Source: JBDKJS01 sp039806065
GTDB taxonomy: Bacteria > Bacteroidota > Bacteroidia > AKYH767-A > 2013-40CM-41-45
NCBI GenBank assembly: GCA_039806065.1
Contig: JBDKJS010000137.1
Span: 1-14,972, forward strand
Length of the DNA stretch: 14,972 bases
Direction: 5' to 3'
The position numbers and the translations under genes are program-made. Positions 6,853 to 14,586 of the stretch are shown here, piece after piece; position 1 is the first letter of the stretch, and each line of letters begins with the position of its first letter. Below the pieces are notes generated by a model that saw only the letters and a list, made by a program, of their open reading frames with translations, was not told the origin of the DNA and did no database searches.

Positions 6853-7593
6853 TTGAGCAAAGAAAACTTAATTTATGGCATTAGGCCGATCCAAGAAGCT
6901 TTTGCTTCGCAACGCGATATTGAAAAACTTTACATCAGAAGAGGGTCATCGCATTTTGAAATATTGCAATTAAAAAAAATGGCACACAGTGCTGATGTGC
7001 CTGTGGTGGAGGTTCCTGTAGAAAAATTAAATTACCTTGTTAAAGGCAATCATCAGGATATTGTGGCCCTCGTATCAGCAGTAAGTTACGCTAATTTGGA
7101 AAGCCTGGTATTGTCTATTTTTGAAAACGGAGAAAATCCTGCATTGTTATTGCTCGATAGAATTACAGATGTGAGAAATTTTGGTGCTATAGCCCGTTCA
7201 GCTGCTTGCGCTGGCTTTCATGCCATTGTAATTCCAGCTAGCGGAAGTGCAGGTATTACTGGCGATGCCATTAAAACTTCTGCTGGCGCTTTGAACAGTT
7301 TGCCTGTTTGTAGAGTGGCCTCACTTAAAGATGCTGTATTCTTCTTGAAGGATAGTGGCGTGCACATAGCTGCCATTTCCGAAAAAAATGCTACTCCTTA
7401 TTATCATGCTGATCTAAACAGACCTTGTGCTTTTATACTCGGTAGCGAAGAGGATGGCATTTCTCCTGCACTGCTCAAAATGGCTGATAGCAAATTAATC
7501 ATCCCTATGACTGGCACCATTTCATCTCTCAATGTTTCAGTAGCTGCAGGTATAGTAATGTTTGAATCGCTAAGGCAAAAAAATGCTAAATGA
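6853..7593 (+). CDS. rlmB: 23S rRNA (guanosine-2'-O-)-methyltransferase RlmB
   Basis: SPOUT-class (SpoU/TrmH) enzyme that methylates the 2'-hydroxyl of a guanosine in the 23S rRNA peptidyl-transferase region (G2251 in E. coli numbering), using S-adenosylmethionine. The 246-aa length is typical. Residues 1-80 form the small substrate-binding domain (IYGIRPIQEAF near the start). The SPOUT knot motifs follow: DVRNFGAIARSA at 106-117, ILGSEEDGIS at 195-204, and SSLNVSVAAG at 224-233. The start is TTG at 6853, because no in-frame ATG or GTG lies nearby upstream and the first internal Met (residue 43) would remove half of the N-terminal domain. Its stop overlaps the next gene as ATGA, so the two are probably co-transcribed. 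An alternative within the family is a tRNA Gm18-type TrmH, but the N-terminal domain favours RlmB. Confidence 0.92.
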   Translation: MSKENLIYGIRPIQEAFASQRDIEKLYIRRGSSHFEILQLKKMAHSADVPVVEVPVEKLNYLVKGNHQDIVALVSAVSYANLESLVLSIFENGENPALLLLDRITDVRNFGAIARSAACAGFHAIVIPASGSAGITGDAIKTSAGALNSLPVCRVASLKDAVFFLKDSGVHIAAISEKNATPYYHADLNRPCAFILGSEEDGISPALLKMADSKLIIPMTGTISSLNVSVAAGIVMFESLRQKNAK

Positions 7594-9410
7594 TTCGTTT
7601 CATAAAGGCTAATTATCTACTCCTCATTGTGGCTACCATAGCTGCTATTACAAGATTTTATAACCTTGGTAGTACTTCTCTTAGTAATGATGAGTTAAGT
7701 AGTGTAATAAGAGCTCAATACTCCTCCCTTACCGAACTTTATCAGAAAGGAATTGCAACTGATGTGCATCCAGCTGGTTTACAAATCTTTTTGTACTTCT
7801 GGGTGCAACTGGTTGGCGAAAATATCTGGTGGCTGCGATTGCCCTTTGCCATGGCCGGAGTGGGAAGTGTAATTATTTTATTTCAATTAGCAAGAAAGTA
7901 TATAAGCATGAGTGCTGCACTGCTGGTAGGAGGTATGTGGGCTGTATTATCATACCCAGTGCTCTATGGTACTATTGTAAGGATGTATAGTCTTGCATCT
8001 TTCAGTTCGCTTTTAGCAATTTGGTATTTGCTCAAGTATCTTAATGAAGGAAAGTGCACAAAGCATTTGCTGTGTATGTGCATCATGGTAATAATTACAG
8101 CTTACTTGCACTACATGGCCTTGCTATTTATCGTATTGGTAGCATTGTATACCATGCTATTTTCGTTTAAAAAAATTGATAGGCCACTTGTGCTTGCTTG
8201 TGGCATGATGATTATAGCCTATTTCCCTGCATTTATATTAATAACACAGCAAATAAGTACACAAAGTTTAGAAGGGTTTTTACCGATTCCTACTTCCAAT
8301 GCTGCTGTTGATTATTGGAATTATTCATGGAACAATAGTACATTGTTAAGCATCGCTTTGCTGATCTTACTTTTGATCAGTATCATCCGACTAAAGTTTG
8401 CAAAAGGTGAATGGCTTTTTTATTGTTCCCTTTTTCTATTCTTTGGCCAATTTGTTGTGATGTATTGTTATTCAATTTATAAAAGTCCGCTGTTGCAATA
8501 CTCTGGATTAATTTTTTCAACTCCATTTGCTTTAGTAGCTGCATCTTATGCTTTGAAAGGGGTCAAGAGGGGTTATTTGATTTCAGTGGTTATTATTTTT
8601 TTCGCTGCAAAGACTACTGTAATTGATTGTGCGCATTATGATCGCAATCATTTTGGTGTGTTCAAGGAACCGGTAATGGTTTTACAAGAATGGGAGAAGC
8701 AAAAGGGAATTGGCGCTACTACCATTGTATTTAATGTTATCAATCAAAAGTATATTCAGTTTTATTTTAACCAGCTAGGTTTGAAACCAAGTGTAGCTAT
8801 GTATAATATGGAGCATACCGATTCATTGAAAAGATTTACCAATATTGTGGCCAACTCTAAAACTACCTACTTTTATTATTGCTGGACCAATGCTATCCAT
8901 TATGACGAAGCTGTGGCCGTTATTCAAGATTTTTTTCCTTTCCAACGGGCACGGCATCGGTTTCATAACAGTGCTATTTATATATTTAGCAATAGAACTA
9001 AAACTAACCTTCAGCCTAAATATCAAACAATACTCAATAGCAGCCATGATGCCAACCTACCGATTGAGCAAATATTAAATGTGAATGTGCAGTATAGCGC
9101 CACCTTTGAGAAATTCCTAGGCGAACTTCCAATCGAAAAGGGGAATAAAGTTCAATTCGATGTAGATTTTAAAAATTTGAATAAGAAGGCCGCAGCAGTA
9201 ATCACTATTCAAATGGGGGATAGCCTGCTCCATTACCGAACAATGGAATTGAAAAATTTTGAATTAGCCCAAAGTGGATTGGGCCGGGCACATGTGGTCA
9301 TGGACATAGATACATTGTGGCCTGAAGATGCCACCCTCAAAGCCTATGTAAACAATTTTGAAAATGACAGTCTTCAAATTAAAAATCTACGGCTTACCGT
9401 TTGGGAATAA
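7590..9410 (+). CDS. Polytopic membrane glycosyltransferase, GT-C (ArnT/PMT-like)
   Basis: A 606-aa integral membrane protein. Hydrophobic segments recur through roughly residues 8-350, followed by a soluble, probably periplasmic C-terminal part of about 250 residues. GT-C fold features are visible: an acidic pair D34-E35 in the first periplasmic loop (LSNDELSS), DVHPAGLQIFLYFW at 58-71 corresponding to the D-x-H-P-P segment of PMT_2 proteins, VRMYSLAS at 130-137, and YLHYMALL at 172-179. Such enzymes transfer a sugar from a polyprenyl-phosphate donor to a lipid, glycan or protein on the periplasmic side; donor and acceptor are unknown here. The ATG overlaps the rlmB stop by 4 bases. It converges on mnmE, with a 33-base spacer holding no evident terminator hairpin. 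Confidence 0.82.
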   Translation: MIRFIKANYLLLIVATIAAITRFYNLGSTSLSNDELSSVIRAQYSSLTELYQKGIATDVHPAGLQIFLYFWVQLVGENIWWLRLPFAMAGVGSVIILFQLARKYISMSAALLVGGMWAVLSYPVLYGTIVRMYSLASFSSLLAIWYLLKYLNEGKCTKHLLCMCIMVIITAYLHYMALLFIVLVALYTMLFSFKKIDRPLVLACGMMIIAYFPAFILITQQISTQSLEGFLPIPTSNAAVDYWNYSWNNSTLLSIALLILLLISIIRLKFAKGEWLFYCSLFLFFGQFVVMYCYSIYKSPLLQYSGLIFSTPFALVAASYALKGVKRGYLISVVIIFFAAKTTVIDCAHYDRNHFGVFKEPVMVLQEWEKQKGIGATTIVFNVINQKYIQFYFNQLGLKPSVAMYNMEHTDSLKRFTNIVANSKTTYFYYCWTNAIHYDEAVAVIQDFFPFQRARHRFHNSAIYIFSNRTKTNLQPKYQTILNSSHDANLPIEQILNVNVQYSATFEKFLGELPIEKGNKVQFDVDFKNLNKKAAAVITIQMGDSLLHYRTMELKNFELAQSGLGRAHVVMDIDTLWPEDATLKAYVNNFENDSLQIKNLRLTVWE

Positions 9411-9443
9411 ACTAGCCTATAATTTCTATAATGAAATGTATGC

Positions 9444-10829
9444 TTATTTGCCGATACAGAATTTGGAAAAGATAGTGCCCAGGATATCTGTGTCAATATC
9501 TATCGTTCCGGTAATGTTTCCAATCAGTCTAATGGCTGCCCTAAGGTCAATACAAAGTAAATCGGCACTGATGTTATGGTCCATTTGCTGTTTCACCAGC
9601 GCTAAGGTATTCAAGGCTTGTTGGAGCGCATCATAATGCCTCTGATTGGTTAGAATTACATCAGCAGTGGCTACTCCTATATGGTCATTCACTATTTTTA
9701 TGAGTGCTTCTTTTAATGATAAGATACCTTTACCATCCAGCGCTGATATCTCTAAATGCATGGTTACTTTTTCAAAGGCAAAGAGCTTGCTTTTAGTGAG
9801 GTCTATTTTGTTGGCTAAAAGTAGAACATGCTTATCGGGAGGGATGGAGTCAATGGCTGCTTTCAATTCTTCTATTTCATAGTTGGTGCAATCATACATC
9901 ATCATAACGATATCAGATTGATGTATCTTTTCTTGACTTCTGGCTACTCCTAATTTTTCTATCGGATCAGTAGTTTGCCTTATTCCTGCCGTATCTATCA
10001 ATCTAAACAAATGCCCCTCAATGGTTATTTTTTCTTCTATCGTATCGCGTGTGGTGCCTGGAATATTGCTTACAATTGCTCTCTCTTCTTGCAACAACAT
10101 ATTGAGCAACGTAGATTTCCCTGCATTGGGTGGTCCTACAATGGCCACGGCAATACCGTTTTTTATGGCATTGCCAAATGAAAAGGTAGCTAATAACTGG
10201 GTAATTTCATGGCAAATGCTATTCAACAGGGCCTCAAATTTATTTCTATCAGCAAATGCTACATCTTCTTCGGCAAAGTCGAGCTCTAACTCTAATAGGG
10301 CCGTAAATTCAATTAACTGCGATCTTAGTTCATTTAACTTTTGTGCTACTCCACCTCGCATTTGATGCATTGCCAATTTATGTGATGCAGCTGATTCTGC
10401 CGCTATTAAATCTGCCACAGCCTCAGCTTGCGACAGGTCAATTTTACCATTAGAAAAGGCACGCATGGTAAATTCACCGGGCATTGCCAATCGGCATCCA
10501 TGCTGTTGAAGTAATTTAAGGATGGATTGCTGTATGTAAATGGCTCCATGGCAAGCTATTTCTATTGTATCCTCTCCCGTAAAGCTATTGGGCCCTTTAA
10601 ATTTGCTAACCAATACCTCATCAATGATTTGATCTTCACTTTTGATGATTCCAAAGTGAATGCTATTCGCATCAGCATCGGCCAGCTTAATTCGCCTTGA
10701 ATGAAAAATACTGTCCACTACGGCATAGCTTTTAACCCCTGAAATTCTAATGACTGCTATTCCTCCCATTCCTGCAGGAGTGGCAATGGCACATATGGTA
10801 TCTGAAAGATCTAATTGTTCAAGGTTCAT
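9444..10829 (-). CDS. mnmE: tRNA uridine-5-carboxymethylaminomethyl modification GTPase MnmE
   Basis: With MnmG, this GTPase modifies the wobble uridine of several tRNAs (cmnm5U34) using a tetrahydrofolate one-carbon unit. From the ATG at 10829 the product has 461 aa, close to the usual 450-460. An N-terminal folate-binding domain (residues 8-115, DTICAIATPAGMGGIAVIRISG) precedes a helical domain split by the G domain. The G motifs are GPPNAGKS (232-239), GTTRD (258-262), DTAG (279-282) and NKID (340-343). The C-terminus is FCIGK, containing the essential cysteine of the family motif. A TTG 12 bases upstream (10841) would add MHHP, but I prefer the ATG, because that TTG overlaps a likely -7 promoter element. 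It is divergent from sucD and convergent with the membrane glycosyltransferase. Confidence 0.95.
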   Translation of the reverse strand: MNLEQLDLSDTICAIATPAGMGGIAVIRISGVKSYAVVDSIFHSRRIKLADADANSIHFGIIKSEDQIIDEVLVSKFKGPNSFTGEDTIEIACHGAIYIQQSILKLLQQHGCRLAMPGEFTMRAFSNGKIDLSQAEAVADLIAAESAASHKLAMHQMRGGVAQKLNELRSQLIEFTALLELELDFAEEDVAFADRNKFEALLNSICHEITQLLATFSFGNAIKNGIAVAIVGPPNAGKSTLLNMLLQEERAIVSNIPGTTRDTIEEKITIEGHLFRLIDTAGIRQTTDPIEKLGVARSQEKIHQSDIVMMMYDCTNYEIEELKAAIDSIPPDKHVLLLANKIDLTKSKLFAFEKVTMHLEISALDGKGILSLKEALIKIVNDHIGVATADVILTNQRHYDALQQALNTLALVKQQMDHNISADLLCIDLRAAIRLIGNITGTIDIDTDILGTIFSKFCIGK

Positions 10830-10838
10830 TGGATGGTG

Positions 10839-10846
10839 CAAAAATA
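10839..10846 (-). promoter_or_regulatory. Promoter -7 element of mnmE
   Basis: On the minus strand this reads TATTTTTG, an exact TAnnTTTG match. Transcription would start near 10833, only a few bases before the ATG at 10829, so the mRNA would be nearly leaderless. If real, it excludes the TTG at 10841 as start. In AT-rich DNA such a match can occur by chance. Confidence 0.4.
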
Positions 10847-10855
10847 TAGAATTAA

Positions 10856-10889
10856 TTGGTTTTCATTTTAGAGAAATAACCTACATTCG
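10856..10889 (+). promoter_or_regulatory. Putative sucD promoter
   Basis: TTG at 10856-10858 and TACATTCG at 10882-10889 (7 of 8 positions of TAnnTTTG) are separated by 23 bases, the upper end of the spacing reported for Flavobacterium. Transcription would start near 10896, leaving a leader of about 20 bases before the sucD ATG. It shares the 87-base divergent spacer with the mnmE promoter. Confidence 0.4.
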
Positions 10890-10916
10890 CAGCAAGAAAA
10901 AATATATTTAATAATA

Positions 10917-11798
10917 ATGAGTGTTTTAGTCAATAAAAATAGCAAAGTCATCGTCCAAGGATTTACCGGTACAGAAGGCACTTTTCATGCCGAACAAATG
11001 ATAGCCTATGGCACCAATGTAGTAGGTGGAGTTACCCCTGGTAAAGGTGGTAGCACACATTTAGGAAAACCAGTATTTAATACTGTAGCCGATGCTGTAA
11101 AACAGGCTGGTGCAAACGTATCAATAGTATTTGTTCCTCCTGCCTTTGCAGCAGATGCTATTATGGAAGCTGCAGAAGCCGGTATAGCCTTAATAGTTGC
11201 TATTACGGAAGGTATTCCCACTAAGGATATGATCATGGTAAAGGAATATTTGATGGATAAAAATGTTCGACTCATAGGGCCTAATTGTCCAGGTGTAATC
11301 ACTCCTGAAGAAGCCAAAGTGGGCATCATGCCCGGCTTCGTTTTCAAAAAAGGGAAAATAGGTATAGTGTCCAAATCGGGTACTCTTACTTATGAAGCTG
11401 CCGATCAGGTGGTGAAGGCAGGCATGGGCGTTAGTACTGCCATAGGTATTGGAGGCGATCCCATCATAGGAACGACTACACGTGAGGCGGTAGAACTTTT
11501 TATGAATGATCCGGATACTGAGGCCATCATTATGATAGGTGAAATAGGAGGTGGTATGGAAGCTGAAGCTGCCAGATGGATTAAAGCAAATGGTACCAAG
11601 CCAGTTGTTGGCTTTATTGCCGGTCAAACAGCGCCTCCGGGTCGAAGAATGGGGCACGCAGGTGCCATTGTTGGAGGTGCCGATGATACTGCTGCCGCTA
11701 AAATGAAAATAATGGCTGAGTGCGGCATCCACGTAGTGGAATCGCCTGCAGTAATAGGTGCTACTATGGCAAATGTGATGAATAAAACACTTGCCTAA
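10917..11798 (+). CDS. sucD: Succinyl-CoA synthetase (succinate-CoA ligase) subunit alpha
   Basis: Alpha subunit of the TCA-cycle enzyme that interconverts succinyl-CoA and succinate with formation of ATP or GTP, in the cytoplasm with the SucC beta subunit. The 293-aa length is normal. The CoA-binding Rossmann domain starts with VIVQGFTGTEGTFH (11-24). GPNCPGVITP (121-130) and SKSGTLTYE (152-160) are conserved ligase segments. The phosphorylated active-site histidine is H247 in RRMGHAGAIVGG. The gene stands alone, with its own promoter candidate and a strong terminator; sucC is not adjacent, so the beta subunit must be encoded elsewhere. Confidence 0.97.
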   Translation: MSVLVNKNSKVIVQGFTGTEGTFHAEQMIAYGTNVVGGVTPGKGGSTHLGKPVFNTVADAVKQAGANVSIVFVPPAFAADAIMEAAEAGIALIVAITEGIPTKDMIMVKEYLMDKNVRLIGPNCPGVITPEEAKVGIMPGFVFKKGKIGIVSKSGTLTYEAADQVVKAGMGVSTAIGIGGDPIIGTTTREAVELFMNDPDTEAIIMIGEIGGGMEAEAARWIKANGTKPVVGFIAGQTAPPGRRMGHAGAIVGGADDTAAAKMKIMAECGIHVVESPAVIGATMANVMNKTLA

Positions 11799-11824
11799 TT
11801 GTATTTATATAGTAATTTTAATAT

Positions 11825-11857
11825 ATCGCTTCAGTTAGATTAATTGAAGCGATTTTT
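11825..11857 (+). terminator. Rho-independent terminator of sucD
   Basis: A perfect 9-bp stem, ATCGCTTCA (11825-11833) with TGAAGCGAT (11845-11853), is followed by a T run through 11857. The 11-base loop can zip further (one G-U and three A-U pairs). It lies 26 bases after the sucD stop and separates sucD from the glycan cluster beginning at 11878. Confidence 0.9.
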
Positions 11858-11877
11858 ATTAAACACAAAGTAGAAGA

Positions 11878-13059
11878 ATGAAAAAAAAACGAATTGTAGA
11901 TGTTGTGAATTTGAACGCTGATGCTAGTTGTCTTTCATCTGCCAAATGGCTCAATATGCTCAATGGAGGAGTTGAAAGTTATTTTTTTCAATGGCTAAGT
12001 GTTTATGTTAAAACCAATAAAAAAATTGCCCTTGGAATAACTGGAGCAACTGCAGCAGATATTGCTATTCATAACCCTGAGTCCATCCAGTTAATCAACA
12101 ATAACCCGAATGTTTTTGAAATCATTCTGCGCCCCTTCAGTCATGATATTGCGCTTTTGAGAAGTGCCTTGGGATTTGAATATAATTTAGAATTTGGCAA
12201 GAAGACTTTGAGCAAGCTGTTCAAGCATTATACCAATTACTTTTTACCACCTGAATTTATGCTCACCAATGAGCAGATACTTATTTTAACAGGACAAAAG
12301 GTAGAAGGTACTTTTATTAATCCCGCTCGGTTCAAGGATGATATCGTGAAACGATTACCCAAAAAAGCTTATGTAGTACGTGGGCTACTCAATAGCTCAC
12401 TCAATTGTATTATTTTTAATGGTAAGCTCACACACGCTTTCTTAAATGGTATTCATCATTTCAATGCTAGGCAGTGGAATCAAGCAATACTCGAAACCAA
12501 GGATCAAACTTCTTTTTGTTGGCGTGATGGTGAAAGTTCTTTTTTTGTTCCTGACGGAAATGTCAGAGAATTGAAATGGCTTAATGCCGAAGATAAAAAA
12601 ATAGAACGTTGCTTTTTAAGAGACACAGCGCCTGATCTGAATTTTGAGGTGAATGATCAATTGATCGAAAGCAATTACCACTATTATCCTATTCATAGCT
12701 TTACCGCATGGATGAAGGAATTTCGGATGATGGGTTACTTGAAAAAAATTGACCAAATAGAAACAGGTTTTAATAAATTAAGCCAAGATCATAAATTCAT
12801 TTGGCTTCAAGCAATCAATTCAGATATTTTATCGGCCATCGAAAAGGATAGCCCAGTAATAAGAATTAAAGTGGGCCAATCCAAAGCGGCTACCATGCAA
12901 CACACCATCTGGAGATCTGAAAGGGGTATTGAAGGAGAATACTACTTGCAGTTGCTTGAAAATAACAAGGCTGCCATGGCATACAGAAAAGTTGGAACGG
13001 ATGCTGCAAGCATTAAATTAAATGGACGAGTTCGATTCCTTAAGCAGTTATCTAAATGA
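11878..13059 (+). CDS. Conserved hypothetical protein of glycan cluster, possible NodB/GH57-like barrel
   Basis: A 393-aa soluble protein with no signal peptide or membrane helix; I do not firmly recognise the family. The first 130 residues have a layout like polysaccharide deacetylase or GH57-type beta/alpha barrels: an N-terminal strand with NLNADAS (11-17), a LGITGATAADI segment (52-62), an EIILRPFSHDIALL segment (81-94) carrying H89-D90, then YFLPPEFML (121-129) with P-P-E126, placed like the catalytic-site motifs of those barrels. The C-terminal half (NYHYYPIHSFTAWMKEFRMMGYL, about 266-288) has no domain I know. It overlaps the next methyltransferase gene by 4 bases (ATGA) and heads a run of glycan-type genes, so an enzyme or regulator of surface glycan synthesis is a reasonable inference. 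The ATG at 11878 follows the sucD terminator by 20 bases with no clear promoter motif, so its promoter may lie upstream within or before the terminator region. Confidence 0.6.
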   Translation: MKKKRIVDVVNLNADASCLSSAKWLNMLNGGVESYFFQWLSVYVKTNKKIALGITGATAADIAIHNPESIQLINNNPNVFEIILRPFSHDIALLRSALGFEYNLEFGKKTLSKLFKHYTNYFLPPEFMLTNEQILILTGQKVEGTFINPARFKDDIVKRLPKKAYVVRGLLNSSLNCIIFNGKLTHAFLNGIHHFNARQWNQAILETKDQTSFCWRDGESSFFVPDGNVRELKWLNAEDKKIERCFLRDTAPDLNFEVNDQLIESNYHYYPIHSFTAWMKEFRMMGYLKKIDQIETGFNKLSQDHKFIWLQAINSDILSAIEKDSPVIRIKVGQSKAATMQHTIWRSERGIEGEYYLQLLENNKAAMAYRKVGTDAASIKLNGRVRFLKQLSK

Positions 13060-13748
13060 TTGGCGAAACAATTAACTCAATACTACGAGGATTGGTAAAA
13101 TTGCTCCACCCAGTTAAATGGCACAATCTGCGTTATACCAAACCTATTTCTTCAGTATTCGGATTCGAAAGAGGAACCCCTATTGATCGATATTACATTG
13201 ATCAATTTTTAAATTCGCATAAGCATTACATCAAAGGTACTGTTCTTGAAATAGCTGATAGTTATTATAGTAGTAAGTATGGTGATGCAGTAGGGAAGTT
13301 TGAAATATTGCATAAAGATGCAACCGCTATTGGTGTAACTCTTACCGGTGATTTAGAAAATCCCGATACGCTTCCTGAAAATGCAATGGATTGTTTTATT
13401 TGTACACAAACATTGAACTTTATTTTTAAAATTGATGAAGCCATGGAAAGCAGTTACAAATTATTAAAACCAGGGGGCTCATTACTTTTGACCGTGGCTG
13501 GCCTTTGTCAAATTTCAGCTTATGACTACGATCGATGGGGTGATTATTGGCGTTTTACAGACCAATCGATTAGAAGGCTGGCTACAAAATATTTTAAGGA
13601 AAGCAATGTGCGCATTCAAGCCCATGGCAATGTGCTAGCAGCTACTGCCTTAATTCATGGTATCGCTGCCGAAGAACTTACGTTTCATGAATTAAGTGAA
13701 ACAGATCGTAGCTATCAAGTAATAATTACTTTGCATGCCATTAAATAA
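13056..13748 (+). CDS. Class I SAM-dependent methyltransferase, glycan-cluster type
   Basis: A 230-aa cytoplasmic protein with a Methyltransf_11-like core: VLEIADSYYSSKYG (63-76) at the motif I position, a GDLENPDTLP stretch (98-107), MDCFICTQTLNFI (111-123) for motif II, and LLKPGGSLLLTV (136-147) for motif III. The later signature WGDYWRFT (161-168) and the HGNVLAA segment are typical of a subfamily found beside glycosyltransferases. Motif I lacks the usual glycine-rich loop (ExGxGxG). Because the rest of the fold is well kept, this looks like a subfamily trait rather than decay. It probably methylates a sugar or glycan end. It overlaps the upstream gene by 4 bases and precedes an FkbM gene by 8 bases. 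Confidence 0.82.
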   Translation: MIGETINSILRGLVKLLHPVKWHNLRYTKPISSVFGFERGTPIDRYYIDQFLNSHKHYIKGTVLEIADSYYSSKYGDAVGKFEILHKDATAIGVTLTGDLENPDTLPENAMDCFICTQTLNFIFKIDEAMESSYKLLKPGGSLLLTVAGLCQISAYDYDRWGDYWRFTDQSIRRLATKYFKESNVRIQAHGNVLAATALIHGIAAEELTFHELSETDRSYQVIITLHAIK

Positions 13749-13756
13749 AATAATTC

Positions 13757-14569
13757 ATGAAAGCATTTTTGCAATTCACCTTAGTCAATATTCACAAATT
13801 TCTTTTCAATAGCCACTATCGATCCTTTCTTTGGTTGCTGTTTAAATATGGCAGTAAAAAACGGTACCTCCCCTTAAGGACCAACATTGCAGGCTGTAAA
13901 TTTGCTCTTCCTGATGCTCCAAGTTTTGTATGGCAGTTTAAAGAAATTTTTGTAGATGAAAGTTATCACTTTGAAAAGGTAAACTCAGCCCCTTTGATTA
14001 TAGATTGTGGGGCCAATGTAGGTACCAGCTGTATATGGCTAAGGCAGCGTTATCCTGAAGCACGTATTATTGCCTTTGAAGCAGATCAGGGTATTGCCAA
14101 ATACTTAGAAGAAAATATTTCGCAAAATAATTTGGATAATATAACTGTTATTAAAAAAGCAGTTTGGACTCATCATGATGGCGTAAATTTCAACAGTGAA
14201 GGAGCTGATGGTGGATCAGCTATTAATGCCATTGAAGGTAAGCACCAATTAGTGCCAAGTATTGATTTAAAAGATTTTTTAATAAAACAGGATGTTGTAG
14301 ATTTTCTGAAAATGGATATTGAGGGTGCTGAGTGTGTGGTGATACCTCATTGTGGCCAAGCATTGAAAAAAGTGAAGAATATATTTATTGAGTACCATGA
14401 CTATAAAGGTAAATCGCAGCACCTATCGCAAATTTTAGACACTCTGGGAAGTAATAATTTTGAATATTGGATAGAATCAGTGCATCACAAAAAAAGCCCC
14501 TTAATGACACAACCTATCAACGGAATCATGTACTTGCAACTTAATATTTTCGCCAAACAATTGAAATAA
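13757..14569 (+). CDS. FkbM family methyltransferase
   Basis: A 270-aa SAM-dependent O-methyltransferase of the Methyltransf_21 (FkbM) type. The SAM-binding motif is IIDCGANVGTS (81-91), the acidic strand-2 end is FEAD (107-110), and the FkbM hallmark LKMDIEGAE appears at 184-192. The first 75 residues carry hydrophobic and basic stretches often seen in FkbM proteins linked to glycan clusters, but no cleavable signal peptide. Family members methylate hydroxyls of sugars or polyketides; the neighbours favour a sugar. The ATG at 13757 lies 8 bases after the previous stop, and the next gene follows after 17 bases, consistent with one transcript. Confidence 0.92.
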   Translation: MKAFLQFTLVNIHKFLFNSHYRSFLWLLFKYGSKKRYLPLRTNIAGCKFALPDAPSFVWQFKEIFVDESYHFEKVNSAPLIIDCGANVGTSCIWLRQRYPEARIIAFEADQGIAKYLEENISQNNLDNITVIKKAVWTHHDGVNFNSEGADGGSAINAIEGKHQLVPSIDLKDFLIKQDVVDFLKMDIEGAECVVIPHCGQALKKVKNIFIEYHDYKGKSQHLSQILDTLGSNNFEYWIESVHHKKSPLMTQPINGIMYLQLNIFAKQLK

Positions 14570-14586
14570 TTCCGCTTTCCCTACTG

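Noticed and set aside
10021..10365. 114-codon plus-strand frame inside mnmE
   Set aside because: Antisense to the G domain of mnmE, with low-complexity Ser/Asn content; a shadow frame.
11190..11732. 180-codon open frame on the minus strand inside sucD
   Set aside because: It lies wholly antisense to a highly conserved enzyme gene, and its protein is rich in His, Ser and Thr with no domain. It is a shadow of sucD codon use.
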